Source of the DNA: Streptomyces sp. NBC_01465 | GTDB taxonomy: Bacteria > Actinomycetota > Actinomycetes > Streptomycetales > Streptomycetaceae | DNA length: 64,000 bases | Assembly: GCF_036227325.1 (NCBI RefSeq) | Contig: NZ_CP109467.1 | Span: 7,130,001-7,194,000 of the forward strand | Direction of reading: 5' to 3' | Part shown: piece by piece, positions 17,597 through 25,177 of the stretch | How the letters are laid out: each line of letters opens with the position of its first letter | Numbering within the stretch: the first letter of the stretch is position 1 | Made by a program: the position numbers and the translations under genes | The notes under the pieces: model-generated | What the model was told of the DNA's origin: nothing | Seen by the model: the letters and a program-made list of their open reading frames with translations, nothing else | Database searches by the model: none

Positions 17597-18290
17597 TGTC
17601 CCGCTGCTCGGGGACCACGACGCCGAAGCGGTCCTGGATCGTGGCGAGCGCGGCCTCGTGCACCTGCTTCGCGGGGATGCCGCGCGGGTTGCCGTTGACC
17701 GGGAGCGGACGGGTCGCGGAGGCGTCGCCGACCACGGTCGGGTGGTAGCCGTCGTAGACCGCGCCCTCGGCGGTGAACAGGGTGCACATGTGCGTCATGA
17801 AGCCGGCGATGATGACGTTCTTGCGGCCGGTCTTCTGGAGTTCCTCGTCGAGGTTCGTCCCGTGGAAGCCGTTGGGGACGGCCTTCTCGACGACCACCTC
17901 GCCCTTGGCCGGCCTGAGCGCCGGAATGATCTGGCCGGCCCGGGAGTCGAGGTCGTACCCCTTCTCCACAATGTGGATGACCGGCGTGTGCGCCTTGCGG
18001 GCCCGCTCCAGCAGGGACCGGGTGTTCTTCACCGCCTCGCGCCAGCCGGTGAGCTCCATCGCGCCGCCGGTGTAGACGTTCTGGTAGTCGACGAGGACCA
18101 GAGTGGCGTCGGACAGTTTCGCCGGCGTCTCGTCCAGCTTCATCAGCTGACGGAGCGTCGTTGTGTCCTTCGCGTAGTTCTCGTGCCGGTCGGTACGGGT
18201 TGCGGCCTCGGAGTCACCACCGCAGGCCGTCGCGGTGGCCGCGAGTACGGCTGCGGCAGCCAGGGCGAGAGCAGGACGCAGCAGCTTCAT
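17589..18290 (-). CDS. Isochorismatase-like cysteine hydrolase with lipoprotein signal
   Basis: 233 aa. Unlike its upstream paralogue it begins with a lipoprotein signal peptide (MKLLRPALALAAAAVL, lipobox TACG near residue 27). The hydrolase core follows, with the catalytic triad pattern: Asp in LVDYQNVY, Lys in VEKAVPNGF and nucleophile Cys in FMTHMCTLF. Family members hydrolyse amides or isochorismate, but secreted forms are uncommon. The start overlaps the stop of the upstream paralogue (ATGA), implying coupled expression after a tandem duplication. The substrate is unknown. Confidence 0.85.
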   Translation of the reverse strand: MKLLRPALALAAAAVLAATATACGGDSEAATRTDRHENYAKDTTTLRQLMKLDETPAKLSDATLVLVDYQNVYTGGAMELTGWREAVKNTRSLLERARKAHTPVIHIVEKGYDLDSRAGQIIPALRPAKGEVVVEKAVPNGFHGTNLDEELQKTGRKNVIIAGFMTHMCTLFTAEGAVYDGYHPTVVGDASATRPLPVNGNPRGIPAKQVHEAALATIQDRFGVVVPEQRDIR

Positions 18291-18874
18291 CGGACGATCT
18301 CCTTCTGGGTCGCGACGACGACCCCGTACAGGTCGGCGATGGTGGCGAGAGCGCTCTGGTGCACCTGATGGGCGTCGACGTCCACGCCCATCAGCGGCAG
18401 CGAGCGGGTCGCCGAGGCCTCGGCGACGACCGTGGGGCGATTGCCGTTGAGGAACGCGCCCTGGGCCGTGAAGGTGACGCACATGTGGGTCATCCAGCCC
18501 GCGATGACGACGTCCTGGCCGTCTTCGAGGTGCGTGTCGAGGTCGGTGCCGACGAACGCGTCGGGAGCCTGCTTCACGACGACCGGCTCGCCCTCGACCG
18601 GGGCGACCTTCGGGTGGATCCGCCCGATCTCGGCCCGGATGTCGTACGGGGTGCCCTCGCCGCCGTCATTGATGACGTGGACGACCTTCGTACCCTCCTG
18701 GCGGGCCCTGTCCAGCAGTTGCGCGGCGGCGTCGAGGGACTCCTCCCAGCCGTCGAGCTCCATCACGCCCTGGGTGTACGTGTTCTGGAAGTCGATCAGG
18801 ATCAGCGTCGACTCCGTCAGCCTCGCGGGCGTCTGGTCGAAGCCGTTGAGCTCGCGCAGCGTGGTTCGGGACAT
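18287..18874 (-). CDS. Isochorismatase-like cysteine hydrolase
   Basis: 195 aa, cytoplasmic. The triad is visible: Asp in LIDFQNTY, Lys in VVKQAPDAFVGT and Cys in WMTHMCVTF. It shares most of its length with the downstream lipoprotein paralogue (for example LxQLMKLDETPAKL versus LRELNGFDQTPARL). It is divergent from a GlxA-type regulator, a very common arrangement for this family, so control by that regulator is likely. Start ATG 18874. Confidence 0.9.
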   Translation of the reverse strand: MSRTTLRELNGFDQTPARLTESTLILIDFQNTYTQGVMELDGWEESLDAAAQLLDRARQEGTKVVHVINDGGEGTPYDIRAEIGRIHPKVAPVEGEPVVVKQAPDAFVGTDLDTHLEDGQDVVIAGWMTHMCVTFTAQGAFLNGNRPTVVAEASATRSLPLMGVDVDAHQVHQSALATIADLYGVVVATQKEIVR

Positions 18875-19023
18875 GGGCGTACCGCCTTCGGATCACGGGT
18901 GAGGAGTGCGGCCCGCACCGTCCGCCGGGCCACATCTGCAACGCTATGACTCAGCCGTGATGGCGGCAATGACGTCTAACATGCAGATACCGACATGCCG
19001 ACATGCCGAGGAAAAGGGGCCCC

Positions 19024-20022
19024 GTGCCGGAAACCGCCGTACGCCGCGTCGTCATCGTGCTCTTCGAAGGCGTCGATCTGCTCGACGTCACCGGCCCGCC
19101 GGAGGTCTTCTCGCTGGCGCTGCGCGAGACCGAGGAGGCCGCGGGGTATCAGGTTGTGCTGGCCGCCGAGTCAATGGGCCCGGTCAGGACCGGCGCCGGA
19201 GTCCGTATCCTCCCCGACCTCACCTTCCAGGAGGCCGCCGCGGGCACCATCGACACGCTCATCGTGCCCGGGGCGGTGGGGGTCGACGACGAGGGCCGGG
19301 TGCACCCGCTCGTCGATCCCGCACTGGTCGACTGGGTACGGATCCTCGCCGGGCGCTCGCACCGGATCACGTCCGTGTGCGTGGGAGCCCACCTGCTGGC
19401 CGCGGCCGGTCTTCTCGACGGCAAGCGCGCCACCACCCACTGGTCCACCGCGCAGCAACTGGCCGCCGACCATCCGGCAGTGAAGGTCGACGCCGACCCG
19501 ATCTTCATCCGCGAGGGGAACGTGTGGACCGGCGCCGGAATCAGCGCCTGCCTCGACCTCTCCCTCGCCCTGATCGCCGAGGACCTCGGCGAGGCCGTCG
19601 CGCTGCGCGTGGCCCGGCAGCTCGTGATGTACCTCAAACGCCCCAGCGGACAGAGCCAGTTCAGCGTTCCGCTGGAGCAGGTCTCCACGACGCGGCGCAT
19701 CGAGGACCTGCGCCACCACATCCTGCGGCACATCGACGAGCCGCTCACCGTCGCGGACCTCGCCGAGTACGCCCGTGTCAGTGACCGGCATCTGACCAGG
19801 CTCTTCAAGAACGACCTGGGCATGACCCCGCACGCCTACATCGAATCGGTCCGCGTCGAGAAGGCCCGCCACACACTGGAGTCCTCCGACGCCACGCTCG
19901 AACGCGTCGCCACCGTCTGCGGATTCGGAACGACGGACACCCTCGTGCGGGCGTTCCGGCGCCGTCTCGACACGACGCCGACGGAGTACCGCCGGCGTTT
20001 CCGGGTGATCCCGGCGCCCTGA
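19024..20022 (+). CDS. GlxA family transcriptional regulator (DJ-1/PfpI + AraC HTH)
   Basis: 332 aa from GTG 19024, preceded by GAGGAAAAGGGG; an in-frame ATG at 19003 lacks a good site. The N-terminal DJ-1/PfpI-like domain (about 1-190) has the nucleophile-elbow-like CVGAHLLAAAGLLDG. The C-terminal AraC domain (about 225-325) has two helix-turn-helix motifs (VADLAEYARVSDRHLTRLF and LERVATVCGFGTTDTLVRAF). It likely controls the divergent cysteine hydrolase pair. Short direct repeats (CGACATGC twice) lie just upstream of its start. Confidence 0.9.
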   Translation: MPETAVRRVVIVLFEGVDLLDVTGPPEVFSLALRETEEAAGYQVVLAAESMGPVRTGAGVRILPDLTFQEAAAGTIDTLIVPGAVGVDDEGRVHPLVDPALVDWVRILAGRSHRITSVCVGAHLLAAAGLLDGKRATTHWSTAQQLAADHPAVKVDADPIFIREGNVWTGAGISACLDLSLALIAEDLGEAVALRVARQLVMYLKRPSGQSQFSVPLEQVSTTRRIEDLRHHILRHIDEPLTVADLAEYARVSDRHLTRLFKNDLGMTPHAYIESVRVEKARHTLESSDATLERVATVCGFGTTDTLVRAFRRRLDTTPTEYRRRFRVIPAP

Positions 20023-20037
20023 CCCGCCGACGGGCCT

Positions 20038-21771
20038 TCAGGACGGTCCTGCGAGCGGGCGGGCGCGGTGGGCGGGCCCGGGGTGGTGAACGCCGCGCGG
20101 CTGGTAGCCGAGGGTGTCGGCGCGGCCCAGGAGGTCGGCGAGGTACCAGATGATGGCGAGCCACATCTCCGTGCCCTGGAGCCCTGGTTCGGGGCCGGGG
20201 CCGGCGGGCCCGGATCCGAATCCGAAACCCCGGCCGTTGTGCCAACGGGGCAGGATCGCGGCCAGTTGACGCTCGGCCCAGGCGCGTATGTCCGCTGCTC
20301 GGTAGCCGTCGCCCCGGCTGTCGTTTCCGAGCTGCCGGGTGCACAGCCAGAGGGGGTGCGCGACGTCCAGCACGTTGCACGCGTTGTCCTTGCCGGTGCC
20401 GAAGTGGCGCGGGTCGCGGGCGTGGTCGAGGGCGGCGTCCACCACGCGTTCCGGATGCGGAACCGGGAGCCCGAACTGGGCGAACGAGCCGCGGCTGAGC
20501 CGGTAGTAGCCGTTGACGACCTGCAGGCGGCCGCTCCGGGCGGAGGGGCTGCCCCACATCCCGGTCCACGGGTCGGCCCGGGTGAGCAGCCAGCCGAACA
20601 GCGCCTCCAGCGCGCCCGGCCGCACAGCTCCTTCGCCGTCGTGCCGCTGGTTCCAGTGCGCTGCGGTGGCCCAGGCGTCGATCCAGGCGCCGGCTCCCCA
20701 CGCACCTTCCTGCCACGGCAACTTGTCGAGTCGCGCGACGAGTTGACCGGCCGTCATCTGCTGGACGCCGCGTACGGGGCGAGGGAAGGAGGCGCCGAGC
20801 AGATCGAGGGCGTACCCGGCGGACAGGATGTGGTAGAGCGCGGGGCCGTCGCTGATGAAGCCGTCGTCGTCGGGTTCCGGCAGCGGCTCGCCGAGCTCGG
20901 GCACCAGCCCGGTGTCCGGGTCCTGGGCTGCGCACAGCCGCTTGACGTGTTCGTCGGCGGTCAACTGCTCGGGTGCCTCGCCCAGCAGCAGATCGGCGAT
21001 CTCCACGGCGTCGCAGTGCGCGCGCAGTGTCGCGGTCGCCCCGGGGCGGTCGACGTACCGCTCGCCGTCCCAGCACCGGGCGAGGACGTCCGCGGCCTGG
21101 GTGCGCGCGGTGTCGGCGAACCGGGTGAGGGGGTCCGGGACCTGGACCGCGGGGGCCGCGGCGGTGCTCCGGCGGTCGCGCAGCGGACGCGCCGGGTTTC
21201 CGGCGGCCATGGTCCAGTCCGGGAGATCCTTGGTCACCACCGCGCCGGCGCCGATCACGCAGTGGTCGCCGATGGTGACGCCGTCCACCACGACCACGTG
21301 CGAGCCGATCCACACGTCGTCGCCGACCGTGATCCCCCGGCTGGTGTGGGGCTGTTGGAAGACCGGGCGGTCGGGTGCCATGGAGTGATTGAAGCCGAGC
21401 AGCGACGTGTGTGCGCCGATGCGTACGCCGTCGCCCAGCGTGACAGTGCCCCGCACGGTGGCGTACGGGTTCACGGTGCAGTCCGAGCCTGTGGTCAACT
21501 CCCCGGTGACATAGGCGTGAGCGGCGATGTAGGAGTCGTCGCCGAGGCGCAGCCGGTCCGGGAACACCGCGGCCGACTCGCCGACGTAGCACCGCGCGCC
21601 GATCTCGGTGTCGCCACCGATCCCTCGCTGCCGTTCACGCTGAGCGACGCGCTGTTCCTCCGTCGCTGCCTCGGCGAACAGCCAGGGACAGTGGTCAAAA
21701 TGCTGTACGTCTTGCCGCTGTTGGTGATCCACGGGCGAACAGTAGTCAGGTGAACGCCCTGCCGGCCACAT
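20038..21771 (-). CDS. Hexapeptide-repeat acyltransferase fused to a large C-terminal domain
   Basis: 577 aa from ATG 21771 (GGGGG directly upstream); GTG 21732 is an alternative. Residues 60-200 are a left-handed beta-helix of the maltose/galactoside O-acetyltransferase type: hexapeptide turns such as IGARCYVGES, VGDDVWIGSHVVV and IGDHCVIGAGAVV, with a His-containing loop (GFNHSMAPDRP). The remaining 370 residues are rich in Trp and helical (WQEGAWGAGAWIDAWATAAHW, then FAQFGLPVPHPERVVDAAL), like an alpha/alpha-barrel enzyme or binding domain. I cannot name that part. The fusion suggests acetylation of a sugar or peptidic substrate held by the second domain. Confidence 0.75.
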   Translation of the reverse strand: MWPAGRSPDYCSPVDHQQRQDVQHFDHCPWLFAEAATEEQRVAQRERQRGIGGDTEIGARCYVGESAAVFPDRLRLGDDSYIAAHAYVTGELTTGSDCTVNPYATVRGTVTLGDGVRIGAHTSLLGFNHSMAPDRPVFQQPHTSRGITVGDDVWIGSHVVVVDGVTIGDHCVIGAGAVVTKDLPDWTMAAGNPARPLRDRRSTAAAPAVQVPDPLTRFADTARTQAADVLARCWDGERYVDRPGATATLRAHCDAVEIADLLLGEAPEQLTADEHVKRLCAAQDPDTGLVPELGEPLPEPDDDGFISDGPALYHILSAGYALDLLGASFPRPVRGVQQMTAGQLVARLDKLPWQEGAWGAGAWIDAWATAAHWNQRHDGEGAVRPGALEALFGWLLTRADPWTGMWGSPSARSGRLQVVNGYYRLSRGSFAQFGLPVPHPERVVDAALDHARDPRHFGTGKDNACNVLDVAHPLWLCTRQLGNDSRGDGYRAADIRAWAERQLAAILPRWHNGRGFGFGSGPAGPGPEPGLQGTEMWLAIIWYLADLLGRADTLGYQPRGVHHPGPAHRARPLAGPS

Positions 21772-21891
21772 CGCCCCCAGGGTGTAAACCCGTGGTCCGA
21801 TGCCCCGCGGACAGGTGCGTGACAGCGTCTCTCTGTGCCCACGGTCCGTCCGTCGGCACATAGTTGACGACCCGTCACCACAGGAGGGCCC

Positions 21892-23103
21892 ATGGCCACC
21901 ACGCCGTACATCAACCGGAAGAACATGACGCGCCGCCGCATGCTGGGAGCAGCGCTGGCCGCCGTGCCGCTTGCCGCCGTCGCCGGCCCCGCGTGGGCGG
22001 ACCCGGCCGCGGCCGCCCGCACCGCGAGGCGGCTCACACTGCCCGCACCCACCGGGCCGCACCCGGTGGGCACGGCCCCACTGCACCTCGTCGACCGGTC
22101 GCGTCCGGACGGCATCGCGGGCCCCGGGCACTTCCGCGAGCTGATGGCCACCGTCTGGTACCCCGCCCGGAACGTCGAGCGGTACCCGGTGGCGCCCTGG
22201 ATGCCGGCCGGCGCACTTCAGGCGTTCCTCGACGACACGGGGTTCGGCGCTCTGGCCCCGTTGGGGCCGCTCACCGCCGGCCATGTGGGCGCTCCGGTGC
22301 GGCGGTCGGGCCGAAGGCTGCCCGTCGTCGTGTTCTCGCACGGCGCGCACAGCCACCAGGGCGACCACACCGTCATGGTCCAGGAGCTCGCCAGCCACGG
22401 GTTCGCGGTGGTGACGGTGGCTCACCAGTACGACACCTACACCGAGTTCCCCGACGGCCGGGTCGCGGTCCCGCTGCAGGACAGCCAGGCGCCGACCCTG
22501 CCCGGGGACTTCGCCGCCGACCTGCGCTTCGTCCTCGACTGCGTCGAGCAGCTCGCCGCCGGGTGCAATCCGGACGCCGGCCGGAGGGAACTGCCGGCCG
22601 GGCTGCTCGGCGCCCTCGACCCGCGGAACGTGGGCGTGTTCGGCTGGTCGAAGGGCGGGACGGCCACCGCCTGCGCCATGCTCGCGGACGAGCGCATCCG
22701 GGCCGGGCTGAGCCTCGACGGCCCGATGCAGATGAACCCGCCGCTCGCCGGCGACCTGCACCGGCCGTTCATGATGATGTCCGCCGAGTTCACCCGGGCC
22801 ACGGATCCCGAGGCCGCCGTTTTCTGGTCGCACCTGCGGGGATGGCGGCTGAACATCCAGGCCCAGGGCGCTGTCCACATCTCGTACGGCGACAACGAGG
22901 CACTCTTCCCCCAGGTGGCGAAGGTGCTCGGATGGAGCGCACAGCAGCTCCAGGAAACGATCGGCACGCTCGATCCCGGCCAGGCGGTGAGGATCCAGCA
23001 GGCATACCCGCTCGCGTTCTTCGACGAGCACCTGCGCCGCGGTCGGGGACACCTGCTCGACGGGCCGTCCCCGGCCTTCCCGGCGGTGACGTTCCTCCCC
23101 TGA
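21892..23103 (+). CDS. Tat-exported alpha/beta-hydrolase (PAF acetylhydrolase-like esterase)
   Basis: 403 aa from ATG 21892, with CAGGAGG upstream. Residues 1-36 are a twin-arginine signal (MTRRRMLGAALAA, cleavage near AWA). The hydrolase core shows an oxyanion/HGxH-like strand (VVVFSHGAHSHQGDH), the nucleophile elbow GWSKGG, an Asp in LSLDGPM and a late His in GAVHISYGD. It resembles platelet-activating factor acetylhydrolase and the dienelactone-hydrolase-like secreted lipases of actinomycetes. The substrate is probably an ester or lipid outside the cell. It is followed 23 bp later by the convergent TetR gene. Confidence 0.85.
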   Translation: MATTPYINRKNMTRRRMLGAALAAVPLAAVAGPAWADPAAAARTARRLTLPAPTGPHPVGTAPLHLVDRSRPDGIAGPGHFRELMATVWYPARNVERYPVAPWMPAGALQAFLDDTGFGALAPLGPLTAGHVGAPVRRSGRRLPVVVFSHGAHSHQGDHTVMVQELASHGFAVVTVAHQYDTYTEFPDGRVAVPLQDSQAPTLPGDFAADLRFVLDCVEQLAAGCNPDAGRRELPAGLLGALDPRNVGVFGWSKGGTATACAMLADERIRAGLSLDGPMQMNPPLAGDLHRPFMMMSAEFTRATDPEAAVFWSHLRGWRLNIQAQGAVHISYGDNEALFPQVAKVLGWSAQQLQETIGTLDPGQAVRIQQAYPLAFFDEHLRRGRGHLLDGPSPAFPAVTFLP

Positions 23104-23126
23104 GCGGCTAGGTGGGTGAGGTCGCT

Positions 23127-23717
23127 CTATGGGCCGGGCGGCGCAGTGAGCATCCGCCAGACGCGGCGGACCTGTTCCGCCATGTCGATGTCGGGGTCGC
23201 TCAGCCACTGGAGTTGGATGCCGTCGGTCGCCGCGACGAGGGCCGAGGCCGTGAAGTGCGGGTCGAGCCCGGGGCTCGCCCGGCCGGCCCGCTGCTCGGC
23301 CGTGAGGTGCTCGGCGATCGTGGCGCGCAGCAGGGCGAAGCGTTCCCTGAAGTACGTGTGGGCCGGGTGTGCGCGGTCGGTCGAGGCCGCGGCGAGAGTG
23401 ACGTAGAGGCGTACGCGGGCGGAGTTGGCAGCGTTCGCGGTCAGGGCCCTGGCCAGGAACTCGCCCGGATCGCGCACGACGTCCGGGTCGCGGAAGCGCG
23501 CCTCGGCCGCACGGTCGTTGGCGCGCAGGACCTCGGTGAGCAGGTGGTCCTTGGACTCGAAGTAGTGCATCAGCCCGGTCAGGCTGATGTGACTCTCCTT
23601 CGCGACCATCCGCAGTGTGGTGTTCCGCTCGCCCACGCGGCCGAAGATCTCAAGGGTGACCTTGAGGATCTCCTCCCGTTTGGCGACCCCCTTGGGGTAG
23701 GAGTTTCTGGCTGTCAC
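23127..23717 (-). CDS. TetR/AcrR family transcriptional regulator
   Basis: 196 aa from GTG 23717. The N-terminal helix-turn-helix includes KREEILKVTLEIFGRVGERNTTLRMVAKESHISLTGLMHYF; the C-terminal ligand domain ends LSDPDIDMAEQVRRVWRML, close to the BetI/TetR_C_6 type. It is divergent from an MFS transporter and a GH3 beta-glucosidase, with a perfect palindrome between them. It is probably a repressor of glycoside uptake relieved by a sugar or aglycone ligand. Confidence 0.9.
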   Translation of the reverse strand: MTARNSYPKGVAKREEILKVTLEIFGRVGERNTTLRMVAKESHISLTGLMHYFESKDHLLTEVLRANDRAAEARFRDPDVVRDPGEFLARALTANAANSARVRLYVTLAAASTDRAHPAHTYFRERFALLRATIAEHLTAEQRAGRASPGLDPHFTASALVAATDGIQLQWLSDPDIDMAEQVRRVWRMLTAPPGP

Positions 23718-23768
23718 GCGCCCACCCTATTCGGCCGCCATCGCGCCTGCGCAAAGCCTTGTCAGCAA

Positions 23769-23789
23769 AAACAGTACGCCGTACTGTTT
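23769..23789. promoter_or_regulatory. 21-bp perfect palindrome, likely TetR operator
   Basis: AAACAGTACG, one base, CGTACTGTTT. It lies 52 bp upstream of the TetR start and 40 bp before the MFS start, so binding would block both promoters. The arms are exact. Confidence 0.8.
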
Positions 23790-23828
23790 CGGCCAGTCGC
23801 AGGTGCGGCCCACCGAGAGAAGGTCCCG

Positions 23829-25118
23829 ATGGCGAGACCCCCCGGGGAGCTCCGTGTTCCCTCCCCGCTCCCTGCCGATCCGGCGGGAGCGGCCGCGCCG
23901 GTCGACGGCCGGGCGCTGCGCCGCCTCATGGCGTGCATCGGCCCCGCCAACCTCGGCGTCGCTCTCGTATGGGGAGCTGTCCCCGGCACCCTGCTCGCCC
24001 TCCAGGTCCAGCGCGCGGTCGGCGAGGACGCGAAGGTCGGCACGCTCGCGGTCGTGACCACGGTGGGCGCGCTCGTCGCGATGGTCGCCCAGCCCGTCGC
24101 GGGAGCCGTGTCGGACCGCACCCGCAGCCGTTTCGGCAGGCGCGGGCCCTGGATCGTGGTCGGCGTGGTGACGGGTGGCCTGGCCCTGATCGGCATGGCG
24201 TTCGCGCACTCCGTACCGGTGATGCTGGCCCTCTGGTGCCTGGTGCAGATCGGCTACAACTTCGCGGTGGGCCCGCTCTCGGCCGTCATGCCCGACCGGG
24301 TGCCACCGGAGAGACGCGGCCTGTTCTCCACTGTCACCGGCCTCGGCTCCATGTGCGGCTCGCTGCTCGGCCAGGTGTTCGCCGCCGTCTTCGAGGACCG
24401 GATCACCACGGCATACGTGGTGCTCGCCGCGCTCGCGACGTCCCTGGCGGTCGTCTTCGTGACTCTCAACCCGGACCGGCCGAGCCGGGACGCTCCCCAA
24501 GAGCCCTTCGAGGTACGTGAGTTCCTGCGTGGGCTGTTGCCGAACCCACGCAAGCACCCCGACTTCTTCTGGGTGTTCGTCAGCAGGCTGTGCACCAACC
24601 TGTCGTACTTCCTGGTCTTCGGCTACAAGCTCTACATCCTCCAGGACTACATCGGTCTGCACGACGAGGCGATCGACCGCGTACCCGTACTCGCGCTGAC
24701 CGCCGTCGCCGGCCTTCTCCCGGCCGCCGTCGTGACCGGACCCCTCTCGGACCGGCTCGGCCGGCGCAAGGTGTTCGTGGTGGCCTCGGCCTCTCTCCTC
24801 GGCTGTGCCATGTTCATACCGTTCGCCCTCCCCACCATGACAGGGATGACCGCGATGGCCTTCCTGGTGGGCATCGGCTTCGGCTGCTTCCAGGGCGTGG
24901 ACACCGCCCTCATCTCTCAAGTGCTGCCCTCCGGGCGGTCCTTCGCCCGCGACCTCGGCGTCGTGAACGTCGCAGCCACCCTGCCGCAGGTCCTCGCGCC
25001 CGCCATCGCCGGAGCCGTCGTCCTCTGGCTCGGCGGATACCGGACGCTCTTCCCTCTCGCCATGGCCTGCGCGCTGCTCGGTGCGGTGGCGGTGCTGCGC
25101 GTCAAGGGAGTCCGATGA
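23829..25118 (+). CDS. MFS transporter, probable glycoside importer
   Basis: 429 aa from ATG 23829, with GAAGG six bases upstream. Twelve transmembrane helices are visible. The MFS signature loop is GAVSDRTRSRFGRRGPW after helix 2, repeated as GPLSDRLGRRKVF after helix 8. This pattern (SDR.RSRFGRRGPW) is typical of the glycoside-pentoside-hexuronide/SLC45-like sugar carriers. It is the first gene after the TetR operator, with GH3 directly downstream, so it likely imports the beta-glucoside that GH3 cleaves. Confidence 0.88.
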   Translation: MARPPGELRVPSPLPADPAGAAAPVDGRALRRLMACIGPANLGVALVWGAVPGTLLALQVQRAVGEDAKVGTLAVVTTVGALVAMVAQPVAGAVSDRTRSRFGRRGPWIVVGVVTGGLALIGMAFAHSVPVMLALWCLVQIGYNFAVGPLSAVMPDRVPPERRGLFSTVTGLGSMCGSLLGQVFAAVFEDRITTAYVVLAALATSLAVVFVTLNPDRPSRDAPQEPFEVREFLRGLLPNPRKHPDFFWVFVSRLCTNLSYFLVFGYKLYILQDYIGLHDEAIDRVPVLALTAVAGLLPAAVVTGPLSDRLGRRKVFVVASASLLGCAMFIPFALPTMTGMTAMAFLVGIGFGCFQGVDTALISQVLPSGRSFARDLGVVNVAATLPQVLAPAIAGAVVLWLGGYRTLFPLAMACALLGAVAVLRVKGVR

Positions 25119-25177
25119 CCACGGCGGACCACATCCGCCTTCGCACCGCGCATTGCCCCGCACTCCAAGGAGAAGAC

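Noticed and set aside
19003..19023. ATG 19003 as start of the GlxA-type regulator
   Set aside because: No ribosome binding site; GTG 19024 follows GAGGAAAAGGGG.
25115..25177. ATG 25115 overlapping the MFS stop as the GH3 start
   Set aside because: In frame but without a ribosome binding site; ATG 25178 has AAGGAG at good spacing and a normal GH3 N-terminus.
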